Positions 1 to 9,899 of a DNA stretch of 64,000 nucleotides are shown in pieces. Positions within the stretch are counted from its first letter, which is position 1. Every line of letters starts with the position of its first letter. Source of the stretch: Conus ventricosus (lineage: Eukaryota; Mollusca; Gastropoda; Neogastropoda; Conidae); the NCBI GenBank assembly GCA_018398815.1, contig CM031611.1, forward strand, positions 81,425,603 through 81,489,602, in the 5' to 3' direction. The notes under the pieces are model-generated. The model did no database searches, was not told the origin of the DNA, and saw only the letters and a list, made by a program, of their open reading frames with translations. A program made the translations under genes and the position numbers.

Positions 1-60
1 AGGCTGATTTATTCCGTTACTGGACGTCTGACTACCTCATATTTGACCAAACGTTTTATT

Positions 61-69
61 CTTATTATC

Positions 70-113
<44 letters not shown>

Positions 114-193
114 TATCATCATCATTCATCATCATCATCATCATCATCATTAATCATCATTATATTATTATTATTTATCATTATTATTTATTA
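61..193. repeat. (ATT)n / (ATC)n trinucleotide microsatellite
   Basis: Nearly uninterrupted ATT and then ATC triplets, with a second short ATT block. No gene is visible in the first 370 bases. Confidence 0.95.
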
Positions 194-397
194 TTGTTAT
201 CATTACGGACTAATTGTGTGGGGGCAGACTTAAGATGACGTCTAAAATGGCGTCGCATGGAGGCTTGCTGGCATACGTCAACAAAAAAGTGAATGGGGAA
301 TAACTCAGTGAGTTCTCGAAAAGTATCCTCGCTCATTCCTTCTTTACGCCCGTAAACCCCTTTAAACATACATGCACGCACGCACAACGCGCGCGCA

Positions 398-477
398 AGG
401 GCACACACACACACACACACGCACGCACGCACGCACGCACGCAGCACGCACGCACGCACGCACGCACGCGCGCGCGC

Positions 478-573
<96 letters not shown>

Positions 574-650
574 GTGAGAGCCAGAGAGAGACAGAGAGAG
601 ACAGAGAGAGCGGAAAGACAGACAGACAGTCAGACAGACAGACAGACAAA
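398..650. repeat. Compound microsatellite (CA/CACG)n-(GA)n-(GACA)n
   Basis: Runs of CA and GCAC pass into about 26 GA units, then about ten GACA units, then mixed GA/GACA. The long open frames here on both strands are low-complexity artefacts: Arg-Glu or Ser-Leu repeats on one strand, His-Thr or Arg-Ala repeats on the other. Confidence 0.95.
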
Positions 651-1139
651 ACAGAAGTTCCTAACCATAGTGGCCCTATACTAGAGTATCCAGGGCAACC
701 CGCGACTGGACTGAGTGTCCCCCGGCTGACCTGGCCAGATCTGCACGGAGGGGAAGTCTCCGCAGGCCCTCAGACCCGTCCACGCCATGACGCAGCCAGT
801 GCTGTCGGGCGGAAGTGACGTCACGCACCCCCGCCTGCAGCACCTCCACGTTGGTTTGATGTAGAAGTGGGGGTCGAAGACTTCCGGTGACGTCAGATCT
901 ACGGAAAACTGTTGATAACCATAAACAATCACTTTTTGTTTTTTTAATTAAGTGCTTAAGTAAATAATTTAGCGAGAGTAAGGGGAAAAGGGGGGGGGGG
1001 GGAGCAAAATGAAGGAGAGAGATGAATTTAAAAAAGGAGAAAAGGGAAAGGGAAAGAAAAAACAAGATAAGAGAAAGAGGAAGAACAGAGAGTAGGAGTT
1101 TCATTCAGGATAGAGAGGTCCGTCCGGAATAGTATTTAA

Positions 1140-1264
1140 CCCAAAAAAAAACCTTTTTAAAAAAAAAAAAAGACAAAAAAAAAGAAGGAAAGAAAGAAAA
1201 TTAAATTAAAAAAAAATTAAAAAAATGTTGGCCAACCGCAAAAAAAAAAAAAAAAAAAAAAAAA
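1140..1264. repeat. A-rich tract
   Basis: Several poly-A runs, the last about 24 bases, directly precede a Penelope-like motif on the minus strand. They may be the tail end of a decayed retroelement or simple low-complexity DNA. Confidence 0.7.
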
Positions 1265-1266
1265 GT

Positions 1267-1327
1267 TGACAAACAAACACAAGACAAAACACGAGGGGTT
1301 TCGACCCTTAGGTCTTCTTCAGGGAAG
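1267..1327 (-). mobile_element. Penelope-like terminal motif, copy A
   Basis: On the minus strand this reads CCTGAAGAA, then GACC-TAAG-GGTC, which folds as a 4-bp hairpin, then GAAACC, followed by a GT-rich stretch. The downstream GT-rich stretch resembles the one at 60482-60530. The arrangement parallels the hammerhead-like segments reported in Penelope-like retroelements. No reverse transcriptase frame remains beside it. Confidence 0.45.
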
Positions 1328-1499
1328 ATAAAAAGAAAATTTAAACCTACAACCCATTTACTTTGTTAACCTACAGTCTTAAAACCATAAGCTAAAGAGA
1401 AACGATAGCAATGCAATCATTTAAAACCTACACCTCTTTTTTTTTTCTTTTCTTGCTAAACTAAGATTACTCGAGCTGAAATGGCACAGGTTTCCCGTT

Positions 1500-2937
1500 T
1501 AAACCCAAAAGAGAGAAAAAAAATAGCAACCCCCTTTTTTGGCTCCAAAGAAGAAAGAGAACTGAACATTAACGGGGAAAACCCTTGTTAAAACCCCTTT
1601 CCCCCCTGAAATTTTAATTAAAAACCCAGAGTAATCGGTCCCGAGGAGACAGGGGTTTTTTTTTCCCCAAAAAAACCACCCGGGTTTAAAAAAACTTCAA
1701 ATTTAATTTTTTTGCACAGAGGGGGAAAAAGGGAAAATCTAATTCTGGCCCCCTTCCCCAGGCCTTTTTTCTCCCCCAAAAGGCATTTAAACTCTTTAAA
1801 TTTGAAAAATTTGCCCCAAATTCCCCCCCCCCCCTCTCCACACCCAAACCAAACACATTCCAGCAAACTCAAAACCGGGGTGGACTCTTAAAAAGTCCGG
1901 GGTGTACGTGGGTTTGTCTGCTTTTTAGAAAATTGGGTTAACGGGCAGTCTGGAAATGATGCCGCCTGTCCGGGCCCCGTCCCTCGCCTTTACTTTTTAA
2001 TTTACTTTTATACCTCCTGTGTCCCAACCAAAATAATTAAATATGAGGAAAGCACCCCGCCCAAAGTCGCCACCTGGCCACACGCCACAAATTTCATTTT
2101 GCCCCCAAAATTTTTATAATCCCTGGGAAAACGTTTTTTAAGCTTTGCATAATTGGAAACCACACTTTTATTTTAAACCCAAATTGTTTAAAAAACAAAC
2201 CCCCCACCAATCAATTTACTTTTTGTTTTTTTGTTTGTTTGTTTTTTTGTTGTTGTTTTTGTTGTTGTTTTTTGTTTTTTTTCTTCTTCTTTTCTTCTTC
2301 TTTTTTTTTCTTCTTTCTTCTTCTTCCCTTTTTTATTTCCCAAAACCCAAAAAATTATCATTCACAATCTTCAAACACATGGTCTTTCCTTGGCTAAAGT
2401 TAAAATTTCAGGGCCCTTTTCCCAAACACCCGTGACTCTATTTTGTGCCCTGGGTTTTTCCAAAAAGTCCCCTTCCTTTGATTTTTATCTGCCCGCTTGG
2501 GGAACCCAAAATTTGGGCCTGCCATTTATGGGGATTAAAGAAAGAAGGAAAAGCAAAACAAACTTTAAAACCAAATTTAAAAAAAAAAAAATTTTGAACG
2601 ATCTTTGCGGATGATGTAAAATATTCGAACCCTTTTAAGGCCTTGAAAAATTGGGTTTTGGGGGCCCCCCACCCACGACATACCGACCAGACTGTCCCCC
2701 GAGGGCCATGACCATCCTGCAGGTGATAAACCGCCCCCCTTTTGTTGTTTTTTTCCTACTTCAAATGCATGCCCGACTGAAAGGTTTTAAAGGGCCAAAG
2801 GTTGGGGCACGACTTCAGAATGTTTTCCCCTTTTTTAAAGCTTGCGTAAGTCATCTGTAAAGGCCGGGCAAATTTTCCTGTATATAACCCAAAACGAAAC
2901 CCAAAAGGCCAAGAACTAGGCACAGTTTTTCCCGGCA

Positions 2938-2940
<3 letters not shown>
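1500..2940. other. Homopolymer-inflated, gene-free block
   Basis: The sequence is dominated by short runs of the same base (AAAA, CCCC, TTTT, GGGG next to each other) at a density not seen in the well-behaved parts of the window. No conserved frame is visible. It looks like unpolished consensus or a very degraded repeat rather than functional DNA. Confidence 0.6.
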
Positions 2941-2941
<1 letters not shown>

Positions 2942-2986
<45 letters not shown>

Positions 2987-3000
2987 AAAAAAAAAAATAA

Positions 3001-3039
<39 letters not shown>
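2942..3039. repeat. Two poly-G runs separated by an A-rich spacer
   Basis: About 44 G, a 16-base A-rich spacer, and about 39 G. Runs this long could form G-quadruplexes, but run lengths in assemblies are unreliable. Confidence 0.9.
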
Positions 3040-3041
<2 letters not shown>

Positions 3042-3134
3042 TCTTTCCTTTTCCTTCTCCTTTCTCCCCTTTTATCGTTTTCTTCCCTTTATTTTTAGAA
3101 CATAGTAAGCAATCTCATTACAACATATTGGCTT

Positions 3135-3200
3135 ACACACACACCCCACACACACACACAACACACAACACACACACACACACACACAACACACACACAA
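3135..3200. repeat. (CA)n microsatellite
   Basis: CA repeats interrupted by AAC and CCC units. Confidence 0.9.
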
Positions 3201-3477
3201 AAAGGAACTACATAAAACAACATAGGCTTTACATAAAACATTTCAAAATCAACATGTCACACGGCTTTATGCAAAGAGACAGAGAGAGACAGAAGGAGTT
3301 TTTGTTTGTTATTGTTTTTCTGCCCCCCTTTTTCTGTTTTTTTTTTCTGTACTTTTGATGCGACTCTCAACATTTGCTTTTGCAAATACCTTATTGTAAT
3401 TTTCCATTTCTCTCGAAAAAAATTTTGAGATACAGTGTTTAATAGAGTGGGGTTCAAATTGCTCCTTTTCCATAATC

Positions 3478-3542
3478 ATATATATATATTTATATATATA
3501 TATATATATATATATTTTATAATATTATATAATAAAATATTT
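3478..3542. repeat. (AT)n microsatellite
   Basis: Alternating AT, partly interrupted. It lies just outside the left arm of an inverted repeat; a second AT run (4526-4561) overlaps the end of and continues beyond the right arm. Confidence 0.9.
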
Positions 3543-3593
3543 ATAAAACAGTATAAAACGTCTTAAAAAATCTGAAAAGCTCAACCCTTGGGG

Positions 3594-4522
3594 AGCAAAC
3601 ATTGTTAAAAAATTATTTTTAAAATGAAGTGCTAAAATTCATCTACAAGCTTGTTTCAAGATATGTTCTCTCCTCGGGATGAAAAAGAATCTTTAAATCT
3701 TGGCAACATCATTTCCAAAAGAAACAAACTGTCCAAAATATTCAACAAAACACCATTAAACTACATACTCAAGTTGCCCAACCTCAAAACATAACTGACT
3801 CTCTAACAAATGAAAACAAACAAAAAGGGAAAGGGGTTTGCTGAAAGGCATCTTGAACTGCACCAAAAAAGACGTGCCCCCTAACGCAACAATTGTCTTC
3901 ACAGCAATATTGTATAACCAAGCTCGTAACACAAAAAATGAAAAAGAAATACTAGGGATTATATGAAAACACTTTCAAAACCAGATACGCAAACCATAAA
4001 GTCATTCAAAATGAAAATACAAAAATCAAACGAACTGAGTAAAACATTTGAAACTCAAAGATAAAAAAATAGACAAACAGCATATCAGGAAAACCCATAA
4101 AAAGAGAAACACCATACAACAATATTTCCAAAAAATGCAACCTACGTTCCACAGAAAAATGGTTAATTTTAAATGCAAACCATACATAGCAATCTGAACA
4201 CAAAAGTAAAAATAGTGAATAATTGCAGGCGCAATTTGAAATCTTTGCTAGCACATTCCCCTGACGGGCCCTAACAACAACAACAACAACAACAACAAAA
4301 CAACAACCACCACACACACACACACACACACACCACACACAAAACACACACACACACCAGGCCCCACGTGCAGCAAACGAAACCCGCACACACAGAGACA
4401 AGATCGGGTCCCGCACGCCCATAAAAGACCGTTGGCGTGCCACAAAAAGTCATCCTGAGGAAGAGACATATCTTGAAACAAGCTTGTAGATAAATTTTTC
4501 AACACTTAAATTTTAATAATAT

Positions 4523-4530
<8 letters not shown>
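3594..4530. mobile_element. Inverted-repeat element with Penelope-like arms
   Basis: The left arm (about 3594-3680) is the reverse complement of the right arm (about 4446-4530). They share an exact block covering ACATATCTTGAAACAAGC and onward for about 80 bases with few differences. The right arm reads CCTGAGGAA-GAGA-CATA-TCTT-GAAAC on the plus strand, the same hairpin-GAAA layout as the other Penelope-like motifs. The interior is A-rich, holds (CAA)n and (CA)n tracts at 4275-4360, and shows no convincing transposase or reverse transcriptase frame. Likely a non-autonomous or collapsed retroelement pair. Confidence 0.55.
4275..4360. repeat. (CAA)n and (CA)n microsatellites
   Basis: Simple repeats inside the inverted-repeat element. 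Confidence 0.9.
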
Positions 4531-4565
<35 letters not shown>

Positions 4566-4640
4566 TACAACAGATAGATAAGGGAAACAGACAGATAGAT
4601 AGATAGACAGAGAGATGATGTTGTGCGCGCGCGCGCGCGT

Positions 4641-4672
<32 letters not shown>

Positions 4673-4720
4673 GGGTGCGTGCGTGTGGGTGTGTGTGTCT
4701 GCGCGCCCGCACGTTCTTGC
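4526..4720. repeat. (AT)n, (GATA)-like, (GC/GT)n compound microsatellite
   Basis: An AT run is followed by AGATAGAT-type units and alternating GC/GT. Confidence 0.9.
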
Positions 4721-6330
4721 ATTTTCGCCCCCTCCCCTCTTCCCTGCCGCCACCCCTCCTTCCCCACCTTCCACCCCCTTCCACCCTCTCCACAAAAGAA
4801 AAGATAACCGTTGTCGTCAGTGGCATCATTCCCATTCCTCCATCTGTCGCTGGGAGGGTCTGAAGAAGGGCCCCCCAGATGACGAGACCCAACTGCTCTT
4901 CCCGGGCCCAAACAGCCCATCCTCCTGTCTGTCTGTCTGCGCAGTGACTGGACACTGTGGACCACTGGTCAATGTGGGCTGCACACCAAAAAACTAATGC
5001 GCCAAGGCTTTGCTTAAGGAGTCCGAGTATTAATAGACTGGTGGCACAACTGGATTGTTTTGAGAATTTCTCTTGTGTCTGAAGGTTGATTCTCCTCATT
5101 TTCTTTCATGTAGCCATCAAGGTACAAACCAGGTGCTTCAAAACAGACAGATTAAAATCACAGGAATGGATTATTTGTGCTCTTGAAGCTGGCGCAAAGA
5201 TAGGGTCACGGGTGAGTGCAAAGGCCCGAGATGTGTGTCAAATAAGGTCGTGGGATTTGAAGACTGTGATTTCGTCCGTGAAGGATCCCCCAAAAAAAAA
5301 ATGTGACGGACCAAATTTTTTTTCGGTCCCAAATTGTGTCTGGGGGCATTCTAGAGAAGGGGACAAGTTTACCTGTTCATCCCGGGGTTGATGTGCGGGC
5401 GATAGACGAATTGATTGACGGGTGCTCACCCGCGGTTTTTTTGTCATTCAGGTGAGCGAGGATTTGCTTTAGTCCCTGTAGATTTGCCGGCCTGGAAACA
5501 TCCCACGGTGCCGATGACAGACGCCCAGCTTTGGTTTTGGTGGTAATCAGGGATGTGTGACTAGTTAAATGGAAGTTAGGGTCAGTACTAATGGAGTTGG
5601 TTTTTCCCTACAGGTGGTCGTGAGATTTCCAGTTCTTAGTGAAAGCCTAACATATTTGATTGTTCCCTTGATTAATCTCGTGATTGACAAGACTTGAAGC
5701 AACATAGGGTAACAGTAGAAGCGTGGTTAGTGAATGTGTGAGTCGAGAGGTGGATGAGAAGAATGGAGTGAGTGGATGGAAGAGAGAAAATGTGTGTTTG
5801 TATGTGATCGGGGAAAAATGGGTCAAATCAAATAAATGTATTATTGAAAAAAAAAAAGAAGTTTATCTTTTCCCTAAAGTATTATAATGGTGTGAGTGTT
5901 TGTGAACTCCGGAAGCGAGGAATGAAAAGTATTGTGTGTAATTATTGGAAAATGTATTTTGATACCTGTTGGGGCACGTCAAGTGATGATTGATAGTGGA
6001 CAATAAAAACATTCTTTTCTTGTAATGAAACGATCGTCACCGTGATAACAAAAAAAAAGAGACAATGGAAGTTGTTCCTTTATCTGTAATAATTGTATTT
6101 TTGGTACTTTTAAAAGGGTTACGTGAGGAAATCTTTGTTGTATTCTTAAAAGTCATCACCCATGGTGCTAAACGATTCATTTTTCTATTGTAATGCACAC
6201 ATTGGATTGAAACTTAGTATACTATATTATGGGTATTTTCCCCAAACTCTAGTGAAATGCAGTATGTGATGAGTGACTGCTAGCGATAAGACAAGGACGA
6301 TAAATATGTAGGTAGTAGGCTGGTAGCCAT
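4720..6330. other. Intergenic or intronic DNA, no recognisable gene
   Basis: Mixed-composition sequence without a conserved protein frame. Open frames are short and lack family motifs on either strand. Confidence 0.5.
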
Positions 6331-6348
6331 TGTAGTTATACAGTTCCC

Positions 6349-6620
6349 CAGGTGACGGGGAGTCCGGTTGGCTGGAACTGATTACCGTCAGGCGTGGGGT
6401 ACATCCCATGCCCCAGCCGCTGTCTCTGTCTTGCTGGCGTGGAGAGGCTGACCGCCAGGTCATCAATGTTATTTGTACTGTAAAGGGCCTCAGGATTCTC
6501 CGTCATGCTGGCGTGGAGTTGTATACCCGACCCGGAGTGGTTTGAGGGTTTTTCTCTGTGTGGGTGTGCCCTGTGGGACGCCGCTTGGGACTGTGTCCCT
6601 GTAGCGGCTCTGCTTGTCAT
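6349..6620 (-). CDS. Possible coding exon, unrecognised
   Basis: A minus-strand open frame of about 94 codons with polar, non-repetitive composition (for example ENPEALYSTNNIDDL and GHGMYPTPDGNQFQP) ends in a stop at 6349. It reads like the disordered C-terminal tail of some protein. It could be the last exon of a gene further right, since no family motif, splice partner or homologous exon was found nearby. An accidental open frame is equally possible. Confidence 0.25.
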
Positions 6621-6719
6621 GAGAGTCCCTGGTTGGTGCTATAGACTGTCCCTTTGGCTCAGTGCAGCCAAGTGTGTGAACTGTCTGTTAGGACACTACT
6701 GACTGTGCCAGCGAGGTCT

Positions 6720-7490
6720 GTGCCAGGAAGATATTTGCTGTGACAGTTTTTGTGAATGCTTTGTCGCTGAGAGCGACTGTTAAAGCCCCCGCTGGAAGAG
6801 GAGGTCGTTGAACATCTCTTGCATATTTATACATAGTTATCTGCTCTGGTTGTACCGCCACATGTGTGTCGGCGGATTGGGTTTATTGCATACGTTTGCT
6901 GATGTGATATGCTGATCTGCGCGCTGTGTGGTCGCGTGCATTGATTTTGTGCCTGCTGGTTTATGCTGATGATTATGGCGATATGTGTTTGTAATGTCCT
7001 GAGGGTTCAGGCAGCAGATAAAAGAAAAGAAACTTAGTTTGTGTGTTGCCTGGCCGTCCATGTTCGTGTGGTGTGGGTGAGTGTAGGGAGTAATGCGTAC
7101 ACGCATCCAAACTTTTGAAAGTGAGTCAGACATTAGCACACGCACCACAACACCGTCCGTAACACAAGTGAAATAATTGGCGTGGAGTTGTTCTTTTGAT
7201 CAAGTATCAGTGTACCATTAAATGCTGGGCCAAGTCTGTGGTAGGCCTCAAAACGTTTACACGGATTATTTTGTGTTTTAGCGCAAAATCGTGATTGTGG
7301 CGTGTGGTCTGTCACGTGACTGTCCGTTTCACTGCCAGGCTTCCAAGGTCAAGGCCACTGGGCCGTGCGTGTTTGTGTGTGTGTGTGTGTAATGAGGCTT
7401 TAGTTCTTAACAGCAACGCCCAAGACTGGCTAATACTGGTCTTCTGTTCGTGCTTTATCAGCTGGAGCGAGAGCTAAAAATATTCGACCT
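6720..7490. other. No recognisable gene
   Basis: GT-rich sequence without conserved frames. A short (GT)n lies at 7372-7391. Confidence 0.5.
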
Positions 7491-7494
7491 GTAT

Positions 7495-8003
7495 CTCTCT
7501 CTCTCTCTCTCTCTCTCTCATAGACATGCAGCAAAGCTACTCATTCAAGCCGTACCTCCAACAACAAATGAAAAACTAAAAACACTGAACATACTTCCTC
7601 TGAGAAAGCAATTGGAATTCAACAAGGCATCATTTAGGTTTACATTCTCGGCAGACACTATGCCATGTTATATCAATGCCCTTTTTACAAGATTGAATAG
7701 CTGTTCTGGCTCTAAGAAATTCCTTCTCTCCCACCCACGCATTGATCAATACAAAACAAAGCCTAGTCTACTCTGGACCATATATCTGGAACTCACTTCC
7801 ACCGAGTCTACAAAATACAAATCTTTAAAACTTTTCAGGAAACATTTATTATAGTCAGTTTTAATTTGATATCCTTTAAAAATCACTCCTTCGCAAAGTC
7901 ATCGTAAAACCACTTTGAATACCTCAACAATTAACCTACTCCATTATCCTCCCACCATTCCTACCTACCACCCCTCTTCCCCCCCCCACCTACCCACATT
8001 TTC

Positions 8004-8043
<40 letters not shown>

Positions 8044-8325
8044 CCACTCTCTCTTCTTCTCTGTGCTTTTGTTAGTTTGTTCGTTTGTTAGTCTGTTTGT
8101 TTTTGGTTCCTTTTGTTTGACTACCCACCATGTCATTATTACGTTAATGAATAATCTGCTTATCATTGTAAAATTACATTACGGTGTTGCTATGTTGAAT
8201 TTTCAGTAGGAATGATACGTGTTGATATATGTAGGCCTATGCATGACAAGGACAGATTGTAAGACTCGGCTTTCCCCTGAAATCTTCATCCTTGCGTATT
8301 GAAGATCAATCAATCAATCTATCTA
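7495..8325 (+). mobile_element. 5'-truncated CR1/L2-like LINE, reverse transcriptase C-terminus and 3' tail
   Basis: The plus-strand frame 7520-7854 gives RHAAKLLIQ, then EKLKTLNILPLRKQLEFNK, then an RIDQYKTKPSLLW-like segment and a final FRKHLL stop. This is the usual C-terminal order of jockey/CR1-type reverse transcriptases (AAKLI, TTDEKLK-LNILPL, PRID-K, FKKHL). The copy starts abruptly after a (CT)n tract, so it is 5'-truncated. The 3' untranslated part carries a poly-C run and finishes near 8320 with GAAGATCAATCAATCAAT, a typical short-repeat tail. The gene is non-functional. Confidence 0.75.
8005..8042. repeat. Poly-C run
   Basis: About 37 C inside the LINE 3' region. Confidence 0.9.
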
Positions 8326-8327
8326 TC

Positions 8328-8605
8328 AATTCTCTCTCTCTCTGATAACTGATTCTAGTACTGTATATTTTATTCATGCATTGTAACCTGTAATTAAAAC
8401 CCTTAGCAGTGTGTAGTATGTTAATATTTTAGAAAGGAATGTAATAATCTCTCTCTCTCTCTCGTCGTACTGCTGTTACTGATGCATTGTTGCAAGTTTA
8501 TGTAAAACCATAGTTGTCGGTACTATACCAATATTGAAACAAAAATAACTCTTCTCTCTCTCTCTCTCATAGGAGGATCGCTCTCTATGTGTATCTCTCT
8601 CTCTG
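8328..8605. repeat. Scattered (CT)n tracts
   Basis: Four short CT microsatellites (near 8332, 8450, 8553, 8596), separated by AT-rich DNA. Confidence 0.8.
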
Positions 8606-8727
8606 TGGGTTTTTTTTTCTCGTAATTAGTTCATTCCTTCTTGTTTGTTTCGTTGTTTTAGTGGGTTTTTTTTTGTTGTAATGGATCCATGCGTCAATGT
8701 TGATGGACAAACAACTCATCCACATTT

Positions 8728-8836
8728 TCCATGTATGTTTGAAGATATGTCTGTTACAAGTTTTGTAAGTTTTGGTCGTTTTCCATGTATGTTTGAAGAT
8801 ATGTCTGTTACAAGTTTTGTAAGTTTTGGTCGCTAG
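8728..8836. repeat. 54-bp tandem duplication
   Basis: The unit beginning TTTTCCATGTATGTTTGAAG and ending in AGTTTTGGTCG occurs twice head to tail with no visible difference. The small open frame across it is a consequence of the duplication. Confidence 0.9.
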
Positions 8837-8915
8837 CCTGCTCGGTTGTTAGTCTCCCTTAGTCTCCTAGTGGAGTGAGAGCCGGATGAAAAAAGCATGT
8901 GTTGCCTTATCTGTT

Positions 8916-8927
8916 ACCCATGGAAAT
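8916..8927. repeat. SINE target-site duplication, left
   Basis: ACCCATGGAAAT, identical to 9330-9341 on the other side of the SINE. Confidence 0.8.
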
Positions 8928-9329
8928 TTCTTTCTTTCTTTCTGCGTACGCAGGCTGATACTCCTGCGGACACTGCCTGTATAGCCAGGCAGTGGAGTTT
9001 TGTGTGTATGACCCTTTTTTTATCCCGCCATTAAGGCAGCCATACTCCATCTTCGGGGAAGGTGCATGCTATGTGTCACGTGTCATCCATACCAACGGCC
9101 AAACTGGCCTTCTCTTCCGAAAGTCGGTGATGGGATTTTACGTGTGTGCAAGATGTTATGCGTGCGTTCACACACGGAACCTCGTTTATAGTCTCATTCG
9201 AAGGACTATATGGGGAATGGAGTCAGAACCAATGTTAACTCCGAGGGAAAAATCCCCCTATACCGAAATTCGAACCCGCAACCCCAGGATCAAGAGTCGG
9301 CGCTCTACCAACTGAGCTATCCGGCCCCC
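8928..9329 (-). mobile_element. Full-length tRNA-derived SINE with target-site duplication
   Basis: On the minus strand the element starts with a tRNA-like head: GGATAGCTCAGTTGGTAGAG (A box) and GCGGGTTCGAA (B box). It continues through a central domain containing ATTGGCCTT-type sequence, CACGTAAAATCCCATC and CGGAAGAGAAGGCCAGTTTG, and ends in a (AAAG)n tail. A 12-bp direct repeat ACCCATGGAAAT flanks it at 8916-8927 and 9330-9341, which fixes both ends. The D-arm, anticodon loop and T-arm are readable, but the 3' acceptor half is replaced by SINE body, so this is not a tRNA gene. A diverged second copy of the central domain lies at 36245-36420. Confidence 0.85.
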
Positions 9330-9341
9330 ACCCATGGAAAT
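9330..9341. repeat. SINE target-site duplication, right
   Basis: ACCCATGGAAAT, identical to 8916-8927. Confidence 0.8.
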
Positions 9342-9354
9342 AAATATTATCAAT

Positions 9355-9866
9355 CTGTGTGTGTGTGCGCGCGCGCGCACGCGCGTGTGTTTGTGTATGT
9401 GTGCGCGCGCGCGCGCGTGCGTGCTAGTGTTTGCGTCACGCGTGTGTGTGTGTGCGCGCGCGCACGTGCATGCATGCATGTACTATCATCATGGTGACTG
9501 ATACTTCTTACATGCTCTATCCTCAATGTGTGTGCGCGCGCGCGCGTGCGGGCTAGTGTTTGCGTCACGCGTGTGTGTGTGTGTGTCTCCGGTGTGTGTG
9601 TGCGTGCGCGCGCGCGCGTGCATGCATGCATGTACTACTATCATGGTGACCGATACTTCTTACATGCTCTATCCGCAATGTGTGTGCGTGTGCGCGCGCG
9701 TGTTGCGTGTGTGTGTTGAGTGTGCGCGTGTGTGTGCATGCGTGCGTGCGTGAGTGCATGCGCATGTGGCATAGTTTTTGTGTGTGCGTTTGAGTGGCAT
9801 ACAGTGTGCATGTGTGTGTGTGTGTGTGTGTTGTGTGTGTGTGTGAGAGAGAGAGAGAGAAGGGGG

Positions 9867-9895
<29 letters not shown>
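9355..9895. repeat. Alternating GT/GC microsatellite array with internal duplication, then (GA)n
   Basis: Long alternating purine-pyrimidine runs (GT, GC, CATG). A mixed unit of about 130-155 bp containing TTTGCGTCACGCGTGTG, the CATGCATGCATGTACTA block and GATACTTCTTACATGCTCTA is present twice (about 9398-9524 and 9525-9678). The end is (GT)n then (GA)n. All open frames here are repeat artefacts. Confidence 0.9.

Positions 9896-9899
<4 letters not shown>

Noticed and set aside
372..818. 148-residue plus-strand open frame
   Set aside because: Almost entirely (CA)n, (GA)n and (GACA)n translated; no conserved domain.
9258..9329. tRNA gene on the minus strand
   Set aside because: Only the 5' two thirds are tRNA-like; the acceptor stem does not close and the SINE body follows.
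9250..9350. CRISPR-like spaced repeats in the minisatellite-rich regions
   Set aside because: No unit shows constant repeat plus unique spacer of fixed length; arrays are tandem without spacers and the genome is eukaryotic.
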